Positions 48,738-59,189 of a DNA stretch of 64,000 nt are shown piece by piece. A program made the translations under genes and the position numbers. Within the stretch, counting starts at the first letter, position 1. Each line of letters opens with the position of its first letter. Below the pieces are notes generated by a model, which had not been told where the DNA came from, did no database searches, and was given only the letters and a program-made list of their open reading frames with translations. Source of the DNA: Saccharothrix obliqua. GTDB lineage: Bacteria; Actinomycetota; Actinomycetes; Mycobacteriales; Pseudonocardiaceae. The stretch lies in NCBI RefSeq assembly GCF_019375475.1, contig NZ_JAHXGQ010000007.1:248001-312000 (forward strand), read 5' to 3'.

Positions 48738-49046
48738 TCACCTGGGATCGGCTACTCGCATCAGAATGATAACGACCAGCAACAGCACAATAATGGACAA
48801 GTCCAGCCCGACGCCCCCGATCCGCACCGTCGGGATGAGCCGGCGCAGCAGGCGGACCGGGGGATCGGTCACCGTGTAGACGGTCTCCAGGGCCACCGCG
48901 ACGCCGCCCGCCGGGCGCCACTCCCTGGCAAAAGTCCTGACCAGCTCCACGACGACGCGCGCCGTGAGGAACAGCCAGAACGCGAACAGCACGTAGTAGA
49001 CGACCAGCGCGAGAGCGAACACACCGTCAACTGTGCCATCACTCAC
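48738..49046 (-). CDS. yggT: YggT-family membrane protein
   Basis: A 102-aa protein with two membrane segments (about 9-29 and 79-98) around a positively charged loop [17 protein letters not shown], the YggT signature. Often found between sepF and divIVA; suggested roles are in osmotic stress and division membrane organisation. GTG 49046 overlaps the sepF stop by four bases. Confidence 0.9.
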   Translation of the reverse strand: MSDGTVDGVFALALVVYYVLFAFWLFLTARVVVELVRTFAREWRPAGGVAVALETVYTVTDPPVRLLRRLIPTVRIGGVGLDLSIIVLLLVVIILMRVADPR

Positions 49047-49657
49047 CCGTGGTTGAGGAACCCGCCCTCCGCGAGTCGCCGACGATCCTCCGCCGTCACG
49101 TCGATGTTCGGCGGTGAGAGCAGGAACACCTTGTTGGTGACCTTGTCGATGGACCCCCGCAGGGCGAACGCCAGGCCCGCCGCGAAGTCGACCAGGCGCT
49201 TGGCGTCCGCGTCGTCCATGTCGGTGAGGTTCATGATCACCGGGGTGCCGTCGCGGTAGTGCTCGCCGATGGTGCGCGCCTCGTTGTAGCTGCGCGGGTT
49301 GAGGGTCGTGATGCGACCCAGCGGCTGCCGGGCGGGCTCGGCCGCCGCGCGGGGCCGGGCGACCGGCTCCCGGGTCGGCTCCACGGCCAGCGCGCCCTGC
49401 GTGGGCTCGGCGTTCCACGACCGCCTCGGTGTCCGGGCGCGCTCCGGCTCGTACTCCTCGGCCTCGTCCAGCTCGGCGCGGTAACGCCCGGCCGGGCGGC
49501 GGGCGGCGCGCTCGGGGTAGGTCTCGTACTCGTCGGAGTCGGCGTACTCCGGCCGCTCGTAGTAGCGGCCGGGGCGGTCGTGGTCGTAGTCGGGGTCGTC
49601 GGCGTACTCGGCGGGAACCATCCCGAAGTAGGCCTTCAGCTTGTGAAACCCGCTCAT
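49043..49657 (-). CDS. sepF: cell division protein SepF
   Basis: A 204-aa FtsZ membrane anchor. An amphipathic N-terminal helix ([18 protein letters not shown]) is followed by an acidic linker, then a conserved C-terminal domain (about 113-200: [30 protein letters not shown]…[10 protein letters not shown]). In actinobacteria, which lack FtsA and ZipA, SepF is essential for Z-ring attachment. ATG 49657. Confidence 0.95.
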   Translation of the reverse strand: MSGFHKLKAYFGMVPAEYADDPDYDHDRPGRYYERPEYADSDEYETYPERAARRPAGRYRAELDEAEEYEPERARTPRRSWNAEPTQGALAVEPTREPVARPRAAAEPARQPLGRITTLNPRSYNEARTIGEHYRDGTPVIMNLTDMDDADAKRLVDFAAGLAFALRGSIDKVTNKVFLLSPPNIDVTAEDRRRLAEGGFLNHG

Positions 49658-49727
49658 GGTCGAGCCCTCTCTCCGCCGATCTCCCTACCCGCAAGGACGT
49701 CGCGGTCGCCCCAGAGGTTCCGGACAG

Positions 49728-50441
49728 TTACGGCGAGGCTAGTCTCCGGCTGCCCAGCAACGCTGTTCCGACACGCACGCACGTCGATCCGCGCGTGATC
49801 GCATCTTCCAGGTCGCCGGACATCCCCGCCGAGGTCACGGTGGCAGTGGGATGATCGACGCGCAAGCGGGTTACCGCACTGTCAAGAGCGTCAAACGCCT
49901 GCGCCGGAGACATTCCGAGGGGTGCGACGGTCATCACACCGCACAGCCGAAGTTCACCCTTCCCGGCGATGTGATCGGCCAACCGAGGCAGGTCCCCGAT
50001 CGGGTGGCCACCGCGGTGCGGGTCCCCGTCGATGCTGACCTGGATCAGCACGTCCAGCGGCTCGGCCGTCCCCCGCGCCGCCGCCGCCCTGGCGAGGGCG
50101 TCCGCGAGCCGCTCGGAGTCCACCGAGTCGACCTGGTCGGCCCACCGCACGACGGACCTGGCCTTGTTGCGCTGGAGGCTGCCGACCATGTGCCAGCGGG
50201 CGGGCGCGCCGGGGCGCAGCTCCGCGAACCCGGCCGCCTTGGGCCCGGCCTCCTGGTCGCGGTTCTCGGCGAACTCGGTCAGCCCCAGGTCGGACAGCAG
50301 CGCCACGTCCTCCGCCGGGAACGTCTTGGTCACCGCGAGCAGGGTCACCTCGTCGACCGACCGGCCGGCGGCGGCGCAGGCACGCGTGATCCGCTCACGC
50401 ACCTCGGCCAGGTTGGCGGCCAGCTCGTCGCGGCGGTTCAC
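49728..50441 (-). CDS. YggS-type pyridoxal phosphate homeostasis protein
   Basis: A 237-aa alanine-racemase-fold PLP protein: PLP lysine in LLAVTKTFPAED, HMVGSLQRNKARSV and GGHPIGDL, CGVMTVAP and MSGDLEDAITRGSTCVRVG. It balances PLP and amino-acid pools and has no racemase activity in most bacteria. The GTG overlaps the pgeF stop by four bases (GTGA). Confidence 0.94.
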   Translation of the reverse strand: MNRRDELAANLAEVRERITRACAAAGRSVDEVTLLAVTKTFPAEDVALLSDLGLTEFAENRDQEAGPKAAGFAELRPGAPARWHMVGSLQRNKARSVVRWADQVDSVDSERLADALARAAAARGTAEPLDVLIQVSIDGDPHRGGHPIGDLPRLADHIAGKGELRLCGVMTVAPLGMSPAQAFDALDSAVTRLRVDHPTATVTSAGMSGDLEDAITRGSTCVRVGTALLGSRRLASP

Positions 50442-51142
50442 GCGTCGATCCAGACGACTCCGGCGATCCGGCCCGTGCCGGGGTCGCGGCGGTGGCTGAA
50501 CAGCTCCCGGTCCTCGGCGGTGCAGCGCGGGTCGACGCCGACGCGGCCGACGCCCGCGTCGGCGAGCTGCTGCCAGAGCCCGGCACGCAGGTCCAGCGCG
50601 GGTTTGCCGGACCGGGTCTTCGAGGCGCTGCCCGGCAGGTGCTTCTCCACGTCGTCACGCATCGCCGCGGGCACCTCGTAGCACTGGCCGCACACGGCGG
50701 GCCCGAGCAGCACCTCCACGCGCGACAGTTCCGCGCCCTGCGCGCGCATGGCGTCCAGGGCGGCGGGCAGCACGCCGACGCGCGCGCCGACGCGCCCGGC
50801 GTGGACGGCGGCGATCACGCCCGCCTCCGGGTCGCCCATCAGCACGGGCACGCAGTCGGCGGTGAGCACGACGAGGGCCAGCCGCCCGGTCGTGGTGACC
50901 ACGGCGTCGGTGGCCTCCAGGGGGCCGGCCTGCGGGCCGGTCACCACGCGCGCGGTGCGGCCGTGCACCTGCTCCATCCAGACCAGGCGGTCCGGGGTGA
51001 GGCCGATGCCCTCGGCGAGCCGGCGCCGGTTCGCGGCCACGGCCGCCGGGTCGTCCCCGACGTGGTCGGCGAGGTTGAAGGACTCGTAGGGAGGCTGGGA
51101 CACCCCGCCCTGACGGGTGGTCACGACTCGACGGATGCGCAC
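50438..51142 (-). CDS. pgeF: peptidoglycan editing factor PgeF (multicopper oxidase-like, DUF152)
   Basis: A 234-aa protein: FNLADHVGDDP, VWMEQVHGRTARVV, VLTADCVPVLM, AAVHAGRVGARVGVL and LGPAVCGQCYEVP are the family motifs, with Cys/His positions forming the metal-binding active site. Members clear aberrant muropeptides or act on purine nucleosides. Note VHAGRVGA where most have VHAGWRG; the Trp is replaced. GTG 51142; 78 nt and a long hairpin after ftsZ. Confidence 0.92.
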   Translation of the reverse strand: MRIRRVVTTRQGGVSQPPYESFNLADHVGDDPAAVAANRRRLAEGIGLTPDRLVWMEQVHGRTARVVTGPQAGPLEATDAVVTTTGRLALVVLTADCVPVLMGDPEAGVIAAVHAGRVGARVGVLPAALDAMRAQGAELSRVEVLLGPAVCGQCYEVPAAMRDDVEKHLPGSASKTRSGKPALDLRAGLWQQLADAGVGRVGVDPRCTAEDRELFSHRRDPGTGRIAGVVWIDA

Positions 51143-51165
51143 GTGGACAGCCTGCCATGCGCGTC

Positions 51166-51199
51166 GGGGCCGCCCTCCGACGCGTCGGCGGGCGGCCCC
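51166..51199 (-). terminator. long dyad between ftsZ and pgeF
   Basis: Arms GGGGCCGCCC (51166-51175) and GGGCGGCCCC (51190-51199) enclose a second palindrome CCGACGCGTCGG, making one long stem-loop 20 nt after the ftsZ stop. It may terminate or partially attenuate ftsZ transcription before pgeF, or protect the ftsZ mRNA end. Confidence 0.65.
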
Positions 51200-51220
51200 G
51201 GGGCACGCGTTGTCGGGTGA

Positions 51221-52522
51221 TCAGCGCCGCATGAACGGCGGCACGTCCACCTCGTCGTCCGGGTCGTCGGTGACCGGCACGGCCCGACCGGGCAGCGTCC
51301 CGCTCTGGGACAGCGGCCGGTGGATCGTCGGCGGCTGCGGCGCCTGGTAGGTGGGCTGCGGCAGCACGGCGTTCGTCGGCACGGCCTGCACCGGCTGCAC
51401 CGGCTGCGGCGGCACGGGCCGCTCGACCGGCTGCTGCTGCTGGTGCTCCACCACGGGTGGCGGGGGCACCGGTGGCGGCACCGGCTGCGGCGCGGGCTGG
51501 CGCGGCGCGGCGTCGACCGCGGCCTGCCGCGTCGGACCGGCCAGGGCCTGCGGCTCCAGCTTCTTGTGGGTCGGTCCGCCGCTGTCGAAGCCGGCGGCGA
51601 TCACGGTCACCCGCACCTCGTCGCCGAGCGAGTCGTCGATCACCGTGCCGAAGATGATGTTGGCGTCGGGGTGCGCGGCCTCCTGGACCAGCGACGCGGA
51701 CTCGTTGATCTCGAACAGGCCCAGGTCGGAGCCGCCCGCGATGGACAGCAGCACGCCGTGCGCGCCCTCCATGGAGGCTTCCAGCAGGGGCGAGTTGATC
51801 GCCTTCTGCGCGGCCTGCACGGCCCGGCCCTCCCCGCGCGCCGAGCCGATGCCCATCAACGCGGAGCCCGCGCCGGACATGACGGACTTGACGTCGGCGA
51901 AGTCCAGGTTGATCAGACCGGGCGTGGTGATCAGGTCGGTGATGCCCTGGACACCGGACAGCAGCACCTCGTCCGCGGAGCGGAACGCGTCCATCAGCGA
52001 GACGCCGATGTCGCCGAGCTGGAGCAGCCGGTCGTTCGGGATGACGATCAGCGTGTCGCACTCGTTGCGCAGCGCCTGGATGCCCTCCTCGGCCTGCTTG
52101 GCGCGGCGCTTGCCCTCGAACGAGAACGGCCGCGTCACGACGCCGATGGTGAGCGCGCCGAGCTTGCGGGCGATGGACGCGACGACCGGCGCGCCGCCGG
52201 TGCCCGTGCCGCCGCCCTCACCCGCGGTCACGAACACCATGTCCGCGCCCTTGAGGACCTCTTCGATCTCCTCGCGGTGGTCCTCGGCGGCCTTGTGGCC
52301 GACCTCGGGGTTGGCGCCGGCGCCGAGGCCGCGGGTCAGCTCCCGGCCGATGTCGAGCTTCACGTCCGCGTCGGACATCAGCAGCGCCTGGGCGTCGGTG
52401 TTCACCGCGATGAACTCGACGCCCTTGAGCCCGACCTCGATCATCCGGTTCACGGCGTTCACGCCGCCGCCGCCGATGCCGACGACCTTTATCACCGCGA
52501 GGTAGTTGTGCGGGGGCGTCAT
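51221..52522 (-). CDS. ftsZ: cell division GTPase FtsZ
   Basis: A 433-aa tubulin-like protein forming the Z-ring. GTP site: [16 protein letters not shown], the tubulin signature [22 protein letters not shown]-type loop as [12 protein letters not shown]7 loop [12 protein letters not shown] Pro/Gln-rich linker (about 320-415) precedes the conserved C-terminal peptide [12 protein letters not shown] that binds SepF. ATG 52522 has GGAAGGCGG upstream and matches the usual [10 protein letters not shown] start; an ATG 33 nt earlier is less likely. Confidence 0.97.
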   Translation of the reverse strand: MTPPHNYLAVIKVVGIGGGGVNAVNRMIEVGLKGVEFIAVNTDAQALLMSDADVKLDIGRELTRGLGAGANPEVGHKAAEDHREEIEEVLKGADMVFVTAGEGGGTGTGGAPVVASIARKLGALTIGVVTRPFSFEGKRRAKQAEEGIQALRNECDTLIVIPNDRLLQLGDIGVSLMDAFRSADEVLLSGVQGITDLITTPGLINLDFADVKSVMSGAGSALMGIGSARGEGRAVQAAQKAINSPLLEASMEGAHGVLLSIAGGSDLGLFEINESASLVQEAAHPDANIIFGTVIDDSLGDEVRVTVIAAGFDSGGPTHKKLEPQALAGPTRQAAVDAAPRQPAPQPVPPPVPPPPVVEHQQQQPVERPVPPQPVQPVQAVPTNAVLPQPTYQAPQPPTIHRPLSQSGTLPGRAVPVTDDPDDEVDVPPFMRR

Positions 52523-52614
52523 CGGATCCGCCTTCCTGATCGTGTCCGTGCTCATGTGCTGGAGTGGATGACCACCGGTGTCACACCCGGACGGATCTCC
52601 ACCCGGATTGAAAC

Positions 52615-52643
52615 TCTCAACCAGAGGTTCAGAGTTAAGTCAA
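52615..52643 (-). promoter_or_regulatory. ftsZ promoter
   Basis: On the minus strand TTGACT (52643-52638) and TTGAGA (52620-52615) are separated by 17 bp, in a conserved-looking stretch TTAACTCTGAACCTCT. From memory, TTGAC…CTNAACCT…GTT is kept in front of ftsZ in many actinobacteria. It lies about 90 bp before the ftsZ start, outside the DinB gene. Confidence 0.65.
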
Positions 52644-52731
52644 CCCCGTATGTTCCTGCTGGACGTTATGCACCTGGAATGCCTCGGTCCAGCAGCCACG
52701 CCGTGTTGTGTCCTGACCGGGTGAGCCGGTG

Positions 52732-53268
52732 CTACTCGCCGGTCACGCCGTCGAGCAGCTCGCGCACCACGTCCAGGTGCCCCGCGTGCCGACCCGTCTC
52801 CTCGATCATGTGGATCAGCACCCAGCGCGCGGAAAGCCTCCGGTCGCCCCGGAACGGCACCTCGTGGTCGAGGTCCAGCCCCGCGACGACGTCGCGACTC
52901 ACCGCGCACTGGGAAGCGTAGTCGGCCACGAGACCCGAGATCGTCTCCCCCGGCAGGATCCGCCAATCGCCGTCCGGGTCCTCCCGCGAGTACGGGGCCT
53001 CGTCGGGGTGGCCGAGCAGGGCCACGCGGAACCAGTAGTTCTCCACCCAGCGCAGGTGCTTGACCACACCGGCGGCGGTGGTGAGGGGTGACGGCAGCAC
53101 GGGGCGGTGGGCGTCCTCGTCGGACAGCCCGGCCACCTTCAGCTCCACCGTTCCCCGCAGGTAATCGAGGAATGCGCACAGCAGCGTGCGCTCGTCGCCG
53201 CGGAACGGCACCTCCACCCGGTCCTCGGGCGAGGTGACGATCGTCGGCGTGGTTCCGGGGCTCGTCAT
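52732..53268 (-). CDS. DinB/DUF664-family protein inserted between ftsQ and ftsZ
   Basis: A 178-aa four-helix protein of the DinB/YfiT-like superfamily: LLCAFLDYLRGTVELKVAGLSDED, TAAGVVKHLRWVENYWF (first metal His) and ARWVLIHMIEETGRHAGHLDVVRELLDG (HxxxH near the C-terminus). Relatives are mycothiol-dependent or metal-dependent transferases, and many have unknown substrates. Normal dcw clusters have ftsQ directly followed by ftsZ, so this is an accessory arrival. ATG 53268. Confidence 0.88.
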   Translation of the reverse strand: MTSPGTTPTIVTSPEDRVEVPFRGDERTLLCAFLDYLRGTVELKVAGLSDEDAHRPVLPSPLTTAAGVVKHLRWVENYWFRVALLGHPDEAPYSREDPDGDWRILPGETISGLVADYASQCAVSRDVVAGLDLDHEVPFRGDRRLSARWVLIHMIEETGRHAGHLDVVRELLDGVTGE

Positions 53269-53335
53269 GGCGCGCAGTATCGCCGCCGCGCGCCGCCCGG
53301 CGCACCGGGTTTCCGGTGGCCCGGGGTGGCGGATA

Positions 53336-54064
53336 TCACTCCCCGGAAACGGTCGGCAACTCCGGGCTGGACACGTCGAACACCGTGCCGTCGCGGGTCA
53401 TCAACACCTGGACGACGGCCGCCTTGCGACGCGTGTCGGCGTACGAGCCCCAACGGATCTCGCGGCCCGCCGTCAGGTGCAGCTTGATGTCGGCGCCCGT
53501 GGTGGCCGTGACGAGCAGCACCTCCCGCCGCAGCTCCTCGGGCAGGCCGTTGAGCACGCCGACGGCGTCCGGCGTGCCCGCGGGCGCGGCCTTCAGCTCC
53601 GGCAGGCCGGCGGGCGGCTGCGCGACGGTGGCGTAGTCGCGGCCGGTGGCGTCCACCAGGTGCGCGCCGTCGGCGGCCTTCACCACGGCCACCGGGTCGC
53701 GCTCGTCCACGACCAGCACCACCGTGCCGGGCAGCTCCCGCTCCACGTGGACGCTCGCGACCCGCGACAGCTCGCGGACCCGCGCGGCGACCGCGTCGAC
53801 GTCCAGCCGCACCAGCGGCGTGCCCTCCTCGACGGCGGCGACCTCGCGCACCCGCTCGGCGCTCAGCTCGACCACGCCGCGCACCTCGACCTCCCGCACG
53901 CCGAACAGCGGCGTGAACCACACCGCGCACACCACGACCGTCACCACGAGCAGCACGAGGACCGTCACCACGCGGCGGCGGACGGCCTTGCGGCGGGCGG
54001 GCGCGCGCCGGGACGGTGGCCGCTGCGCGCGCGGCGGGCGGCGGCGCGCCGTCCTGGTGCTCAT
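53336..54064 (-). CDS. ftsQ: cell division protein FtsQ
   Basis: A 242-aa bitopic division protein: a highly basic cytoplasmic head ([17 protein letters not shown]), one membrane span (about 33-52), a POTRA domain ([30 protein letters not shown]) and a beta domain ending with [10 protein letters not shown]. It links FtsB/FtsL and the divisome. ATG 54064 overlaps the murC stop (ATGA). Confidence 0.93.
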   Translation of the reverse strand: MSTRTARRRPPRAQRPPSRRAPARRKAVRRRVVTVLVLLVVTVVVCAVWFTPLFGVREVEVRGVVELSAERVREVAAVEEGTPLVRLDVDAVAARVRELSRVASVHVERELPGTVVLVVDERDPVAVVKAADGAHLVDATGRDYATVAQPPAGLPELKAAPAGTPDAVGVLNGLPEELRREVLLVTATTGADIKLHLTAGREIRWGSYADTRRKAAVVQVLMTRDGTVFDVSSPELPTVSGE

Positions 54065-55455
54065 GCCCGGTCCAGCTCCCCGATGATCTCCGGGCCGAGC
54101 AGCGTCACGTCGCCCGCGCCCATGGTCACCACCACGTCGCCCTCGCCGACCAGACCCGCGACCAGCGCGGGCACCCGGTCGAACGACGGCTCGTGGTGCA
54201 CGCGCGCCGGGTCCAGCGGCACCTTGCCCGCGACCAGCGCGCCGGTCACGCCCGGCTCCGGCTCCTCGCGCGCGCCGTACACGTCGAGCACCACGACCTC
54301 GTCCGCGAGGCCCAGGGCCGCGCCGAACTCGTCGGCGAACAACCGGGTCCGCGAGTACAGGTGCGGCTGGAACACCACCAGCAGCCTGCCGCCGCCCGCG
54401 ACCGGCCGGGCGGCGGTGAGCTGCGCGGCCACCTCGGTCGGGTGGTGGGCGTAGTCGTCGTACACCCGCACGCCGCCCGCGCGGCCCTTGAACTCGAACC
54501 GCCGGCGCACCCCGCCGAACGCGGCCAGGCCCTCCAGCACGAGGTCGCGGGGCGCGCCCAGCTCCAGCGCCGCCACCAGCGCGGCGATCGCGTTGCCCGC
54601 CATGTGCTCGCCGGGCACCGCGACCCGGACCTCCACGGCCTCCCCGTCGAGGTCGACCGCGGCGAGCCCGCCGCCGTCGGCGGGCCGGTAGTCGACCAGC
54701 CGCGCCGCGCCGGGCCCGGTGGCGGTGCGGCCGTAGCGGCGGACCCGGATGCCACGTGCCCCCGCGCGTTCCGCGAGGGCCGCCGCGCCCGGGTCGTCCG
54801 CGCACGCCACCAGCACGCCGCCGGCCTCGATGCGCTCCAGGAACGCGTCGAACACCGCCACGTACGCCTCGACCGTGCCGTGGTGGTCGAGGTGGTCGGC
54901 CTCGACGTTGGTCACCACCGCCACGGACGGCGCGAAGTGCAGGAAGGAGCCGTCGCTCTCGTCGGCCTCGGCGACGAACACGCCGCCCGCGCCCTGGTGG
55001 GCGTTCGCGCCGGACTCGTTGAGGTCGCCGCCGATCGCGAACGACGGGTCGAGCCGGCAGTGCTGCAACGCGACGGTGAGCATGGACGTGGTGGACGTCT
55101 TGCCGTGCGTGCCGGCGACGCAGGCCACCCGGTGGCCCTCCATCAACGCCGCCAGCGCCTCGGCGCGCCGCAGCACGACCAGGCCGCGGGCGCGGGCGCC
55201 GACCAGCTCCGGGTTGTCCTCGCGGATCGCGGTGGACACCACGACCGCGGTGGGACCGCCGGCGAGCTGGTCGAGGTTCGCGTCGTCGTGGCCGACGGCG
55301 ACCGCCGCGCCCTGCGCGCGCAGCGCGAGGACGGTCCGCGAGTCCTTGGCGTCGGAGCCGGACACCTGCGCGCCGCGGGCCAGCAGGATGCGCGCGATCC
55401 CGCTCATGCCCGCGCCGCCGATGCCGACCAGGTGCACCCGGTCCAGCGTGCTCAC
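54061..55455 (-). CDS. murC: UDP-N-acetylmuramate--L-alanine ligase
   Basis: A 464-aa Mur ligase adding L-Ala to UDP-MurNAc. N-terminal [20 protein letters not shown]-loop [21 protein letters not shown] and [11 protein letters not shown] in the central domain, and [11 protein letters not shown] in the C-terminal part. GTG 55455 overlaps the murG stop by four bases. Confidence 0.97.
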   Translation of the reverse strand: MSTLDRVHLVGIGGAGMSGIARILLARGAQVSGSDAKDSRTVLALRAQGAAVAVGHDDANLDQLAGGPTAVVVSTAIREDNPELVGARARGLVVLRRAEALAALMEGHRVACVAGTHGKTSTTSMLTVALQHCRLDPSFAIGGDLNESGANAHQGAGGVFVAEADESDGSFLHFAPSVAVVTNVEADHLDHHGTVEAYVAVFDAFLERIEAGGVLVACADDPGAAALAERAGARGIRVRRYGRTATGPGAARLVDYRPADGGGLAAVDLDGEAVEVRVAVPGEHMAGNAIAALVAALELGAPRDLVLEGLAAFGGVRRRFEFKGRAGGVRVYDDYAHHPTEVAAQLTAARPVAGGGRLLVVFQPHLYSRTRLFADEFGAALGLADEVVVLDVYGAREEPEPGVTGALVAGKVPLDPARVHHEPSFDRVPALVAGLVGEGDVVVTMGAGDVTLLGPEIIGELDRA

Positions 55456-56555
55456 TTCGCGATCACATCCAGCACGATGCGGGCCAGCACCTCGTCCGCC
55501 TCGCGGCGGCCGGTGCCCAGCGTCGCGGCGCTCATCGCGGCCAGCCGGGCGCGGTCGGCGACCAGCGGCACCGCGTTGGCGGCGACCCACTCGGGGGTCA
55601 GCTGCTCGTCGGGCACCAGCACGCCACCGCCCGCCTGCACCACGGGGCCCGCGTTGAGCGCCTGCTCGCCGTTGCCGTGCGGCAGCGGCACGAAGATCGC
55701 GGGCAGGCCGACCGCCGACACCTCGGCGACGGTCATCGCGCCCGACCGGCACAGCACCGCGTCGGCGGCGGCGTACGCGAGGTCCATCCGCTCCAGGTAC
55801 GGCACCGGGACGTAGGCCGGCGCGCCCGGCACGGTTTGCACCGCCACGGTGTTCTTCGGGCCGTGGGCGTGCAGCACGCCGACACCGGCGCGGGCGAACG
55901 CCGACGCCGCGCCGGACACCGCGTTGTTGATCGAGCGCGCGCCCTGCGAGCCGCCGAACACCAGCAGCGCGGGCGCGGTCGGGTGCAGCCCGAAGTGGGC
56001 GCGGGCCTGCGCGCGCAGCGCGGCCCGGTCCAGCCCGGTGATGGAGGTGCGCAGCGGGATGCCGATCACCTCGGCGTCGTTGAGGCCGGAGTCGGGTACG
56101 GCGGCGGCGACGCGGGCCGCGAACTTCGCGCCGACCTTGTTCGCCAGCCCGGCTTTCGCGTTGGCCTCGTGCACCACGATCGGCAGCCGGCCGCGGGCGG
56201 CGAGGTAGGCGGGCAGCGACACGTAGCCGCCGAACCCGACGACCACGTCCGCGCGGACCCGGTCCAGCACGTCGCGGGTGCGCTTGACCGAGTCGCGGAC
56301 CCGCAGCGGGAGCTTGAGCAGGTCCGGGGACGGCTTGCGGGGCATCGGCACCGGCGGGATCAGCTCCAGCGGGTAGCCGCGCGCGGGCACCAGCCTGCTC
56401 TCCAAACCGCGTTCGGTGCCCAGCGCGACCACGCGCGCGTCGGGCCGCAGCCGCATGACGGCGTCGGCCAGGGCCAGGGCGGGCTCGATGTGCCCGGCGG
56501 TGCCGCCTCCGGCGACCACCACGCACGGTCCGACCTGCTGGGGAACCCCGGTCAC
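55452..56555 (-). CDS. murG: UDP-GlcNAc:lipid I N-acetylglucosaminyltransferase
   Basis: A 367-aa GT-B glycosyltransferase making lipid [63 protein letters not shown] and [33 protein letters not shown]. Family usual length. GTG 56555, 28 nt after ftsW. Confidence 0.97.
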   Translation of the reverse strand: MTGVPQQVGPCVVVAGGGTAGHIEPALALADAVMRLRPDARVVALGTERGLESRLVPARGYPLELIPPVPMPRKPSPDLLKLPLRVRDSVKRTRDVLDRVRADVVVGFGGYVSLPAYLAARGRLPIVVHEANAKAGLANKVGAKFAARVAAAVPDSGLNDAEVIGIPLRTSITGLDRAALRAQARAHFGLHPTAPALLVFGGSQGARSINNAVSGAASAFARAGVGVLHAHGPKNTVAVQTVPGAPAYVPVPYLERMDLAYAAADAVLCRSGAMTVAEVSAVGLPAIFVPLPHGNGEQALNAGPVVQAGGGVLVPDEQLTPEWVAANAVPLVADRARLAAMSAATLGTGRREADEVLARIVLDVIAK

Positions 56556-56583
56556 GCACTTCCTCCTTGTTCGGTGAAAACGG

Positions 56584-58023
56584 CTATCGCCCGTCGCGCC
56601 GACGGGACCGGTCCTGGTTCGCGCGGCGCGAGTCGCGCCGACGGTACTCCGACGGCGGAGCGTGCCTGCCGGCCATCCTCCGCTCGTCCACGGGCGGCGG
56701 TGCGGCCTTGCGACCGCGCGGCGGCGTCGACGGGCGGACCGGCTTGCGCTTGGGCGGCGGCTTGTACGCCTCGGGCGCGGGCAGCTTCAGCACGCCGCCG
56801 ACGCGGCCGGGTCCGAGCTTGCGCAACGCCGACACGGCGGCCGGCTCGTGCCGGGCGCAGCTCGCGAGGATGCCGAACACCACCATGGTGGTGACGATCG
56901 ACGTGCCGCCGGAGGAGATCATCGGCAGCGTGATGCCGGTGACCGGCAGCAGCTGCACCACGTACCCGATGTTGATCGCGGCCTGCGCCACCAGCCACAC
57001 GGTGAGCGTCGCGGACACCATCCGGATCCACGGGTCGGTGTTGCGCGCCGCGATCCGCAGGCCGACGACGGCGAGCAGGCCGAACAGCCCGAGCACCAGC
57101 AGGCACCCGATGAAGCCGAGTTCCTCGCCGATGACGGCGAAGATGAAGTCGCTGTGCACGTTCGGCAGGTACCGCCACTTGGAGCTGCCGTTGGTGAGGC
57201 CCTTGCCGAAGAAGCCGCCCTCGGCGAGCGCGAACAACGCCTGCCGCGCCTGGAGCCCCGCGCCGAGCGGGTCCTTGTCCGGGTCGAGGTAGGTCAGCAC
57301 GCGCTGGAGCCGGTAGGTCGCGCCGATGGCCAGCACCACCGCGCCGGACACCGCGGCGACGGCGATCACGCCGAACAACCGCATCGGCGCGCCCACGAAC
57401 CACAGCAGGCTGACCAGCACCACGCCGAGCGTGATGGTGCCGCCGAGGTCGGGCTGGAGCATGACGAGCGCGAACACCACCAGGGCGACCGGCACCACCG
57501 GCACCAGCAGGTGGCGGTACTGGTTGAGCAGCGCCCGCTTGGTGACCAGGACGTGCGCGCCCCACAGCGCCAGCGCCAGCTTCGCCGCCTCGATCGGCTG
57601 GAACGACACGGGTCCGACCGTGAACCACGACTGCGCGCCGCCCGCGACCGTCCCCAGTGGAGTGAGGACCAGGACGAGCAGCACCACGCAGGCGAGCATC
57701 GCCATCGTGCTGCCGTGCCGGATGCGGCGCAGCGGTATTCGCAGCACCACCAGGAAGAGCACCGCGCCGACCACCACGTACAGGAACTGCTTCTGGAACA
57801 CGCTGTAGGCCGACGCGCCCACGGCGACCTCGCCGGGCGCGGACGCCGACAGCACCATGATCAGCCCGATGGCGGTCAGCAGGCCGAAGACGGCGAGCAG
57901 CAGGTGGAAGTCGGCGAGCGGTCGGCTGAGCCACGCGGTGAGCGCGCTGCGGACCGCGACACCCCGCCCGGCGCGCCTGCCGCGCGCGGGCCGTTCCACG
58001 ATCGCCCTGTCCACCGCTGTCAT
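56584..58023 (-). CDS. ftsW: lipid II polymerase FtsW (SEDS family)
   Basis: A 479-aa membrane glycosyltransferase with about 10 spans. SEDS motifs are [52 protein letters not shown] and [17 protein letters not shown] long basic, Pro-rich cytoplasmic tail (about 405-479), longer than in enterobacteria, is seen in other actinobacteria. ATG 58023. In a standard cluster murD would be directly upstream; here an accessory block intervenes. Confidence 0.95.
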   Translation of the reverse strand: MTAVDRAIVERPARGRRAGRGVAVRSALTAWLSRPLADFHLLLAVFGLLTAIGLIMVLSASAPGEVAVGASAYSVFQKQFLYVVVGAVLFLVVLRIPLRRIRHGSTMAMLACVVLLVLVLTPLGTVAGGAQSWFTVGPVSFQPIEAAKLALALWGAHVLVTKRALLNQYRHLLVPVVPVALVVFALVMLQPDLGGTITLGVVLVSLLWFVGAPMRLFGVIAVAAVSGAVVLAIGATYRLQRVLTYLDPDKDPLGAGLQARQALFALAEGGFFGKGLTNGSSKWRYLPNVHSDFIFAVIGEELGFIGCLLVLGLFGLLAVVGLRIAARNTDPWIRMVSATLTVWLVAQAAINIGYVVQLLPVTGITLPMISSGGTSIVTTMVVFGILASCARHEPAAVSALRKLGPGRVGGVLKLPAPEAYKPPPKRKPVRPSTPPRGRKAAPPPVDERRMAGRHAPPSEYRRRDSRRANQDRSRRRDGR

Positions 58024-58160
58024 GGGTGCATCGTCTCCCGGCCGGGTCGGGGAAAGGCGACAATCCGCCGCGTGTCGCGCGGACGCGGCGACGGATCACG
58101 TCCGCCGCCGACCACTGGACGCGCGAAACCGGTTGCCGGTTGCCCCGCGGTTCCGGTCGG

Positions 58161-59012
58161 ATGGCGGACGTGGCGGAGATCGCGGTGGACGTGGCGCGGG
58201 CGTTGGTGGCGGAGCACTTCCCGGCGTGGGCGGGCAGGCCGCTGCGCCCGGTGCCGTCGGCGGGCACCGACCACACCCTGTTCCGGCTGGGCGACGACCT
58301 CGTGCTGCGGTTGCCGAAGGTGGACTGGGCGGTGGGCGGCGTCGAGCACGAGCACCGGTGGCTGCCCGCGATCGCGGCGGCCGTGCCCGTGCCCGTGCCG
58401 GAGTCGGTCGCGCTGGGCGGGCCGGCGGCGGGCTACCCGTGGTCGTGGGCCGTGCACCGGTGGTTGGAGGGCTCGAACCCGGCGGTCGGCGCACCGGTCG
58501 GGACCGCGTTGGGCGAGTTCGTGGCGGCGTTGCGCGGCGTCGGCGTCGAGGGCGCCCCGCCGACCCGCCGCGGCATCCCGCTGGCGATGAGGGACGAGGT
58601 GACGCGCACGGCGTTGGCCGCCCTGGGTTCCCGCGTCGACCCGCGGGTGGTGGACGTGTGGGAGCGCGCGCTGGCCGTGCCCGCGTGGTCCGGCGAGCCG
58701 GTGTGGTTGCACGGCGACCTGTCGCCCGGCAACGTGCTGGTGCGTGGTGGCCGGTTGGCGGCGGTGATCGACTTCACGCTCAGCGGCGTGGGCGACCCGG
58801 CGGCGGACCTGGTGGTGGCGTGGAACCTGCTGACCGGCGCGGAACGCGACCGGTTCCGCGCCGTCCTGGGTGACGACGACGCGACGTGGGAGCGGGGTCG
58901 CGGCCTGGCGCTGTCCATCGCGCTGGTGCAGTTGCAGCACTACGAGGCGAACCCGGTGCTGTTCGAGAACTCCCGGCACGTCGTCGCGGAGATCCTGGCT
59001 AGCTCCGCTTGA
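58161..59012 (+). CDS. aminoglycoside/choline kinase-like phosphotransferase
   Basis: A 283-aa protein kinase-like-fold phosphotransferase: SAGTDHTLFRLGDDLVLRLPK (nucleotide lysine), catalytic loop VWLHGDLSPGNVLV (HGDxxxxN), and VIDFTLSGVGDPAADLV (DxD/metal site). Such enzymes phosphorylate aminoglycosides, choline, homoserine or other small alcohols; the substrate is open. ATG 58161. It is reversed relative to the surrounding dcw genes and lies within the accessory block. Its end overlaps the DUF397 gene by 14 nt. Confidence 0.85.
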   Translation: MADVAEIAVDVARALVAEHFPAWAGRPLRPVPSAGTDHTLFRLGDDLVLRLPKVDWAVGGVEHEHRWLPAIAAAVPVPVPESVALGGPAAGYPWSWAVHRWLEGSNPAVGAPVGTALGEFVAALRGVGVEGAPPTRRGIPLAMRDEVTRTALAALGSRVDPRVVDVWERALAVPAWSGEPVWLHGDLSPGNVLVRGGRLAAVIDFTLSGVGDPAADLVVAWNLLTGAERDRFRAVLGDDDATWERGRGLALSIALVQLQHYEANPVLFENSRHVVAEILASSA

Positions 59013-59172
59013 GGTCCGCGAGGAAGGCGGACATCGCCCGGTCGGAGAATGCCAGCTCCGGGCCGGCCGCGTTCTTGCTGTCCCGCACGCGGAACGCCAC
59101 CGCCGAGGCGGCAACCTCCACGCAGTTGCCGGCACCGTTGCTGCGACTGCTCCTACGCCACTGAGACCACAT
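58999..59172 (-). CDS. DUF397-family small protein
   Basis: A 57-aa protein MWSQWRRSSRSNGAGNCVEV…VAFRVRDSKNAAGPELAFS…FLADLKRS, the DUF397 pattern W-x-KSS-N-G-x-CVEVA…VRDSK. DUF397 proteins pair with XRE/DUF5753 regulators, often as their antagonists or effectors. The partner directly upstream is decayed, so this is an orphan. ATG 59172. Confidence 0.85.
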   Translation of the reverse strand: MWSQWRRSSRSNGAGNCVEVAASAVAFRVRDSKNAAGPELAFSDRAMSAFLADLKRS

Positions 59173-59189
59173 GGTTGTACTCCCTTGCC

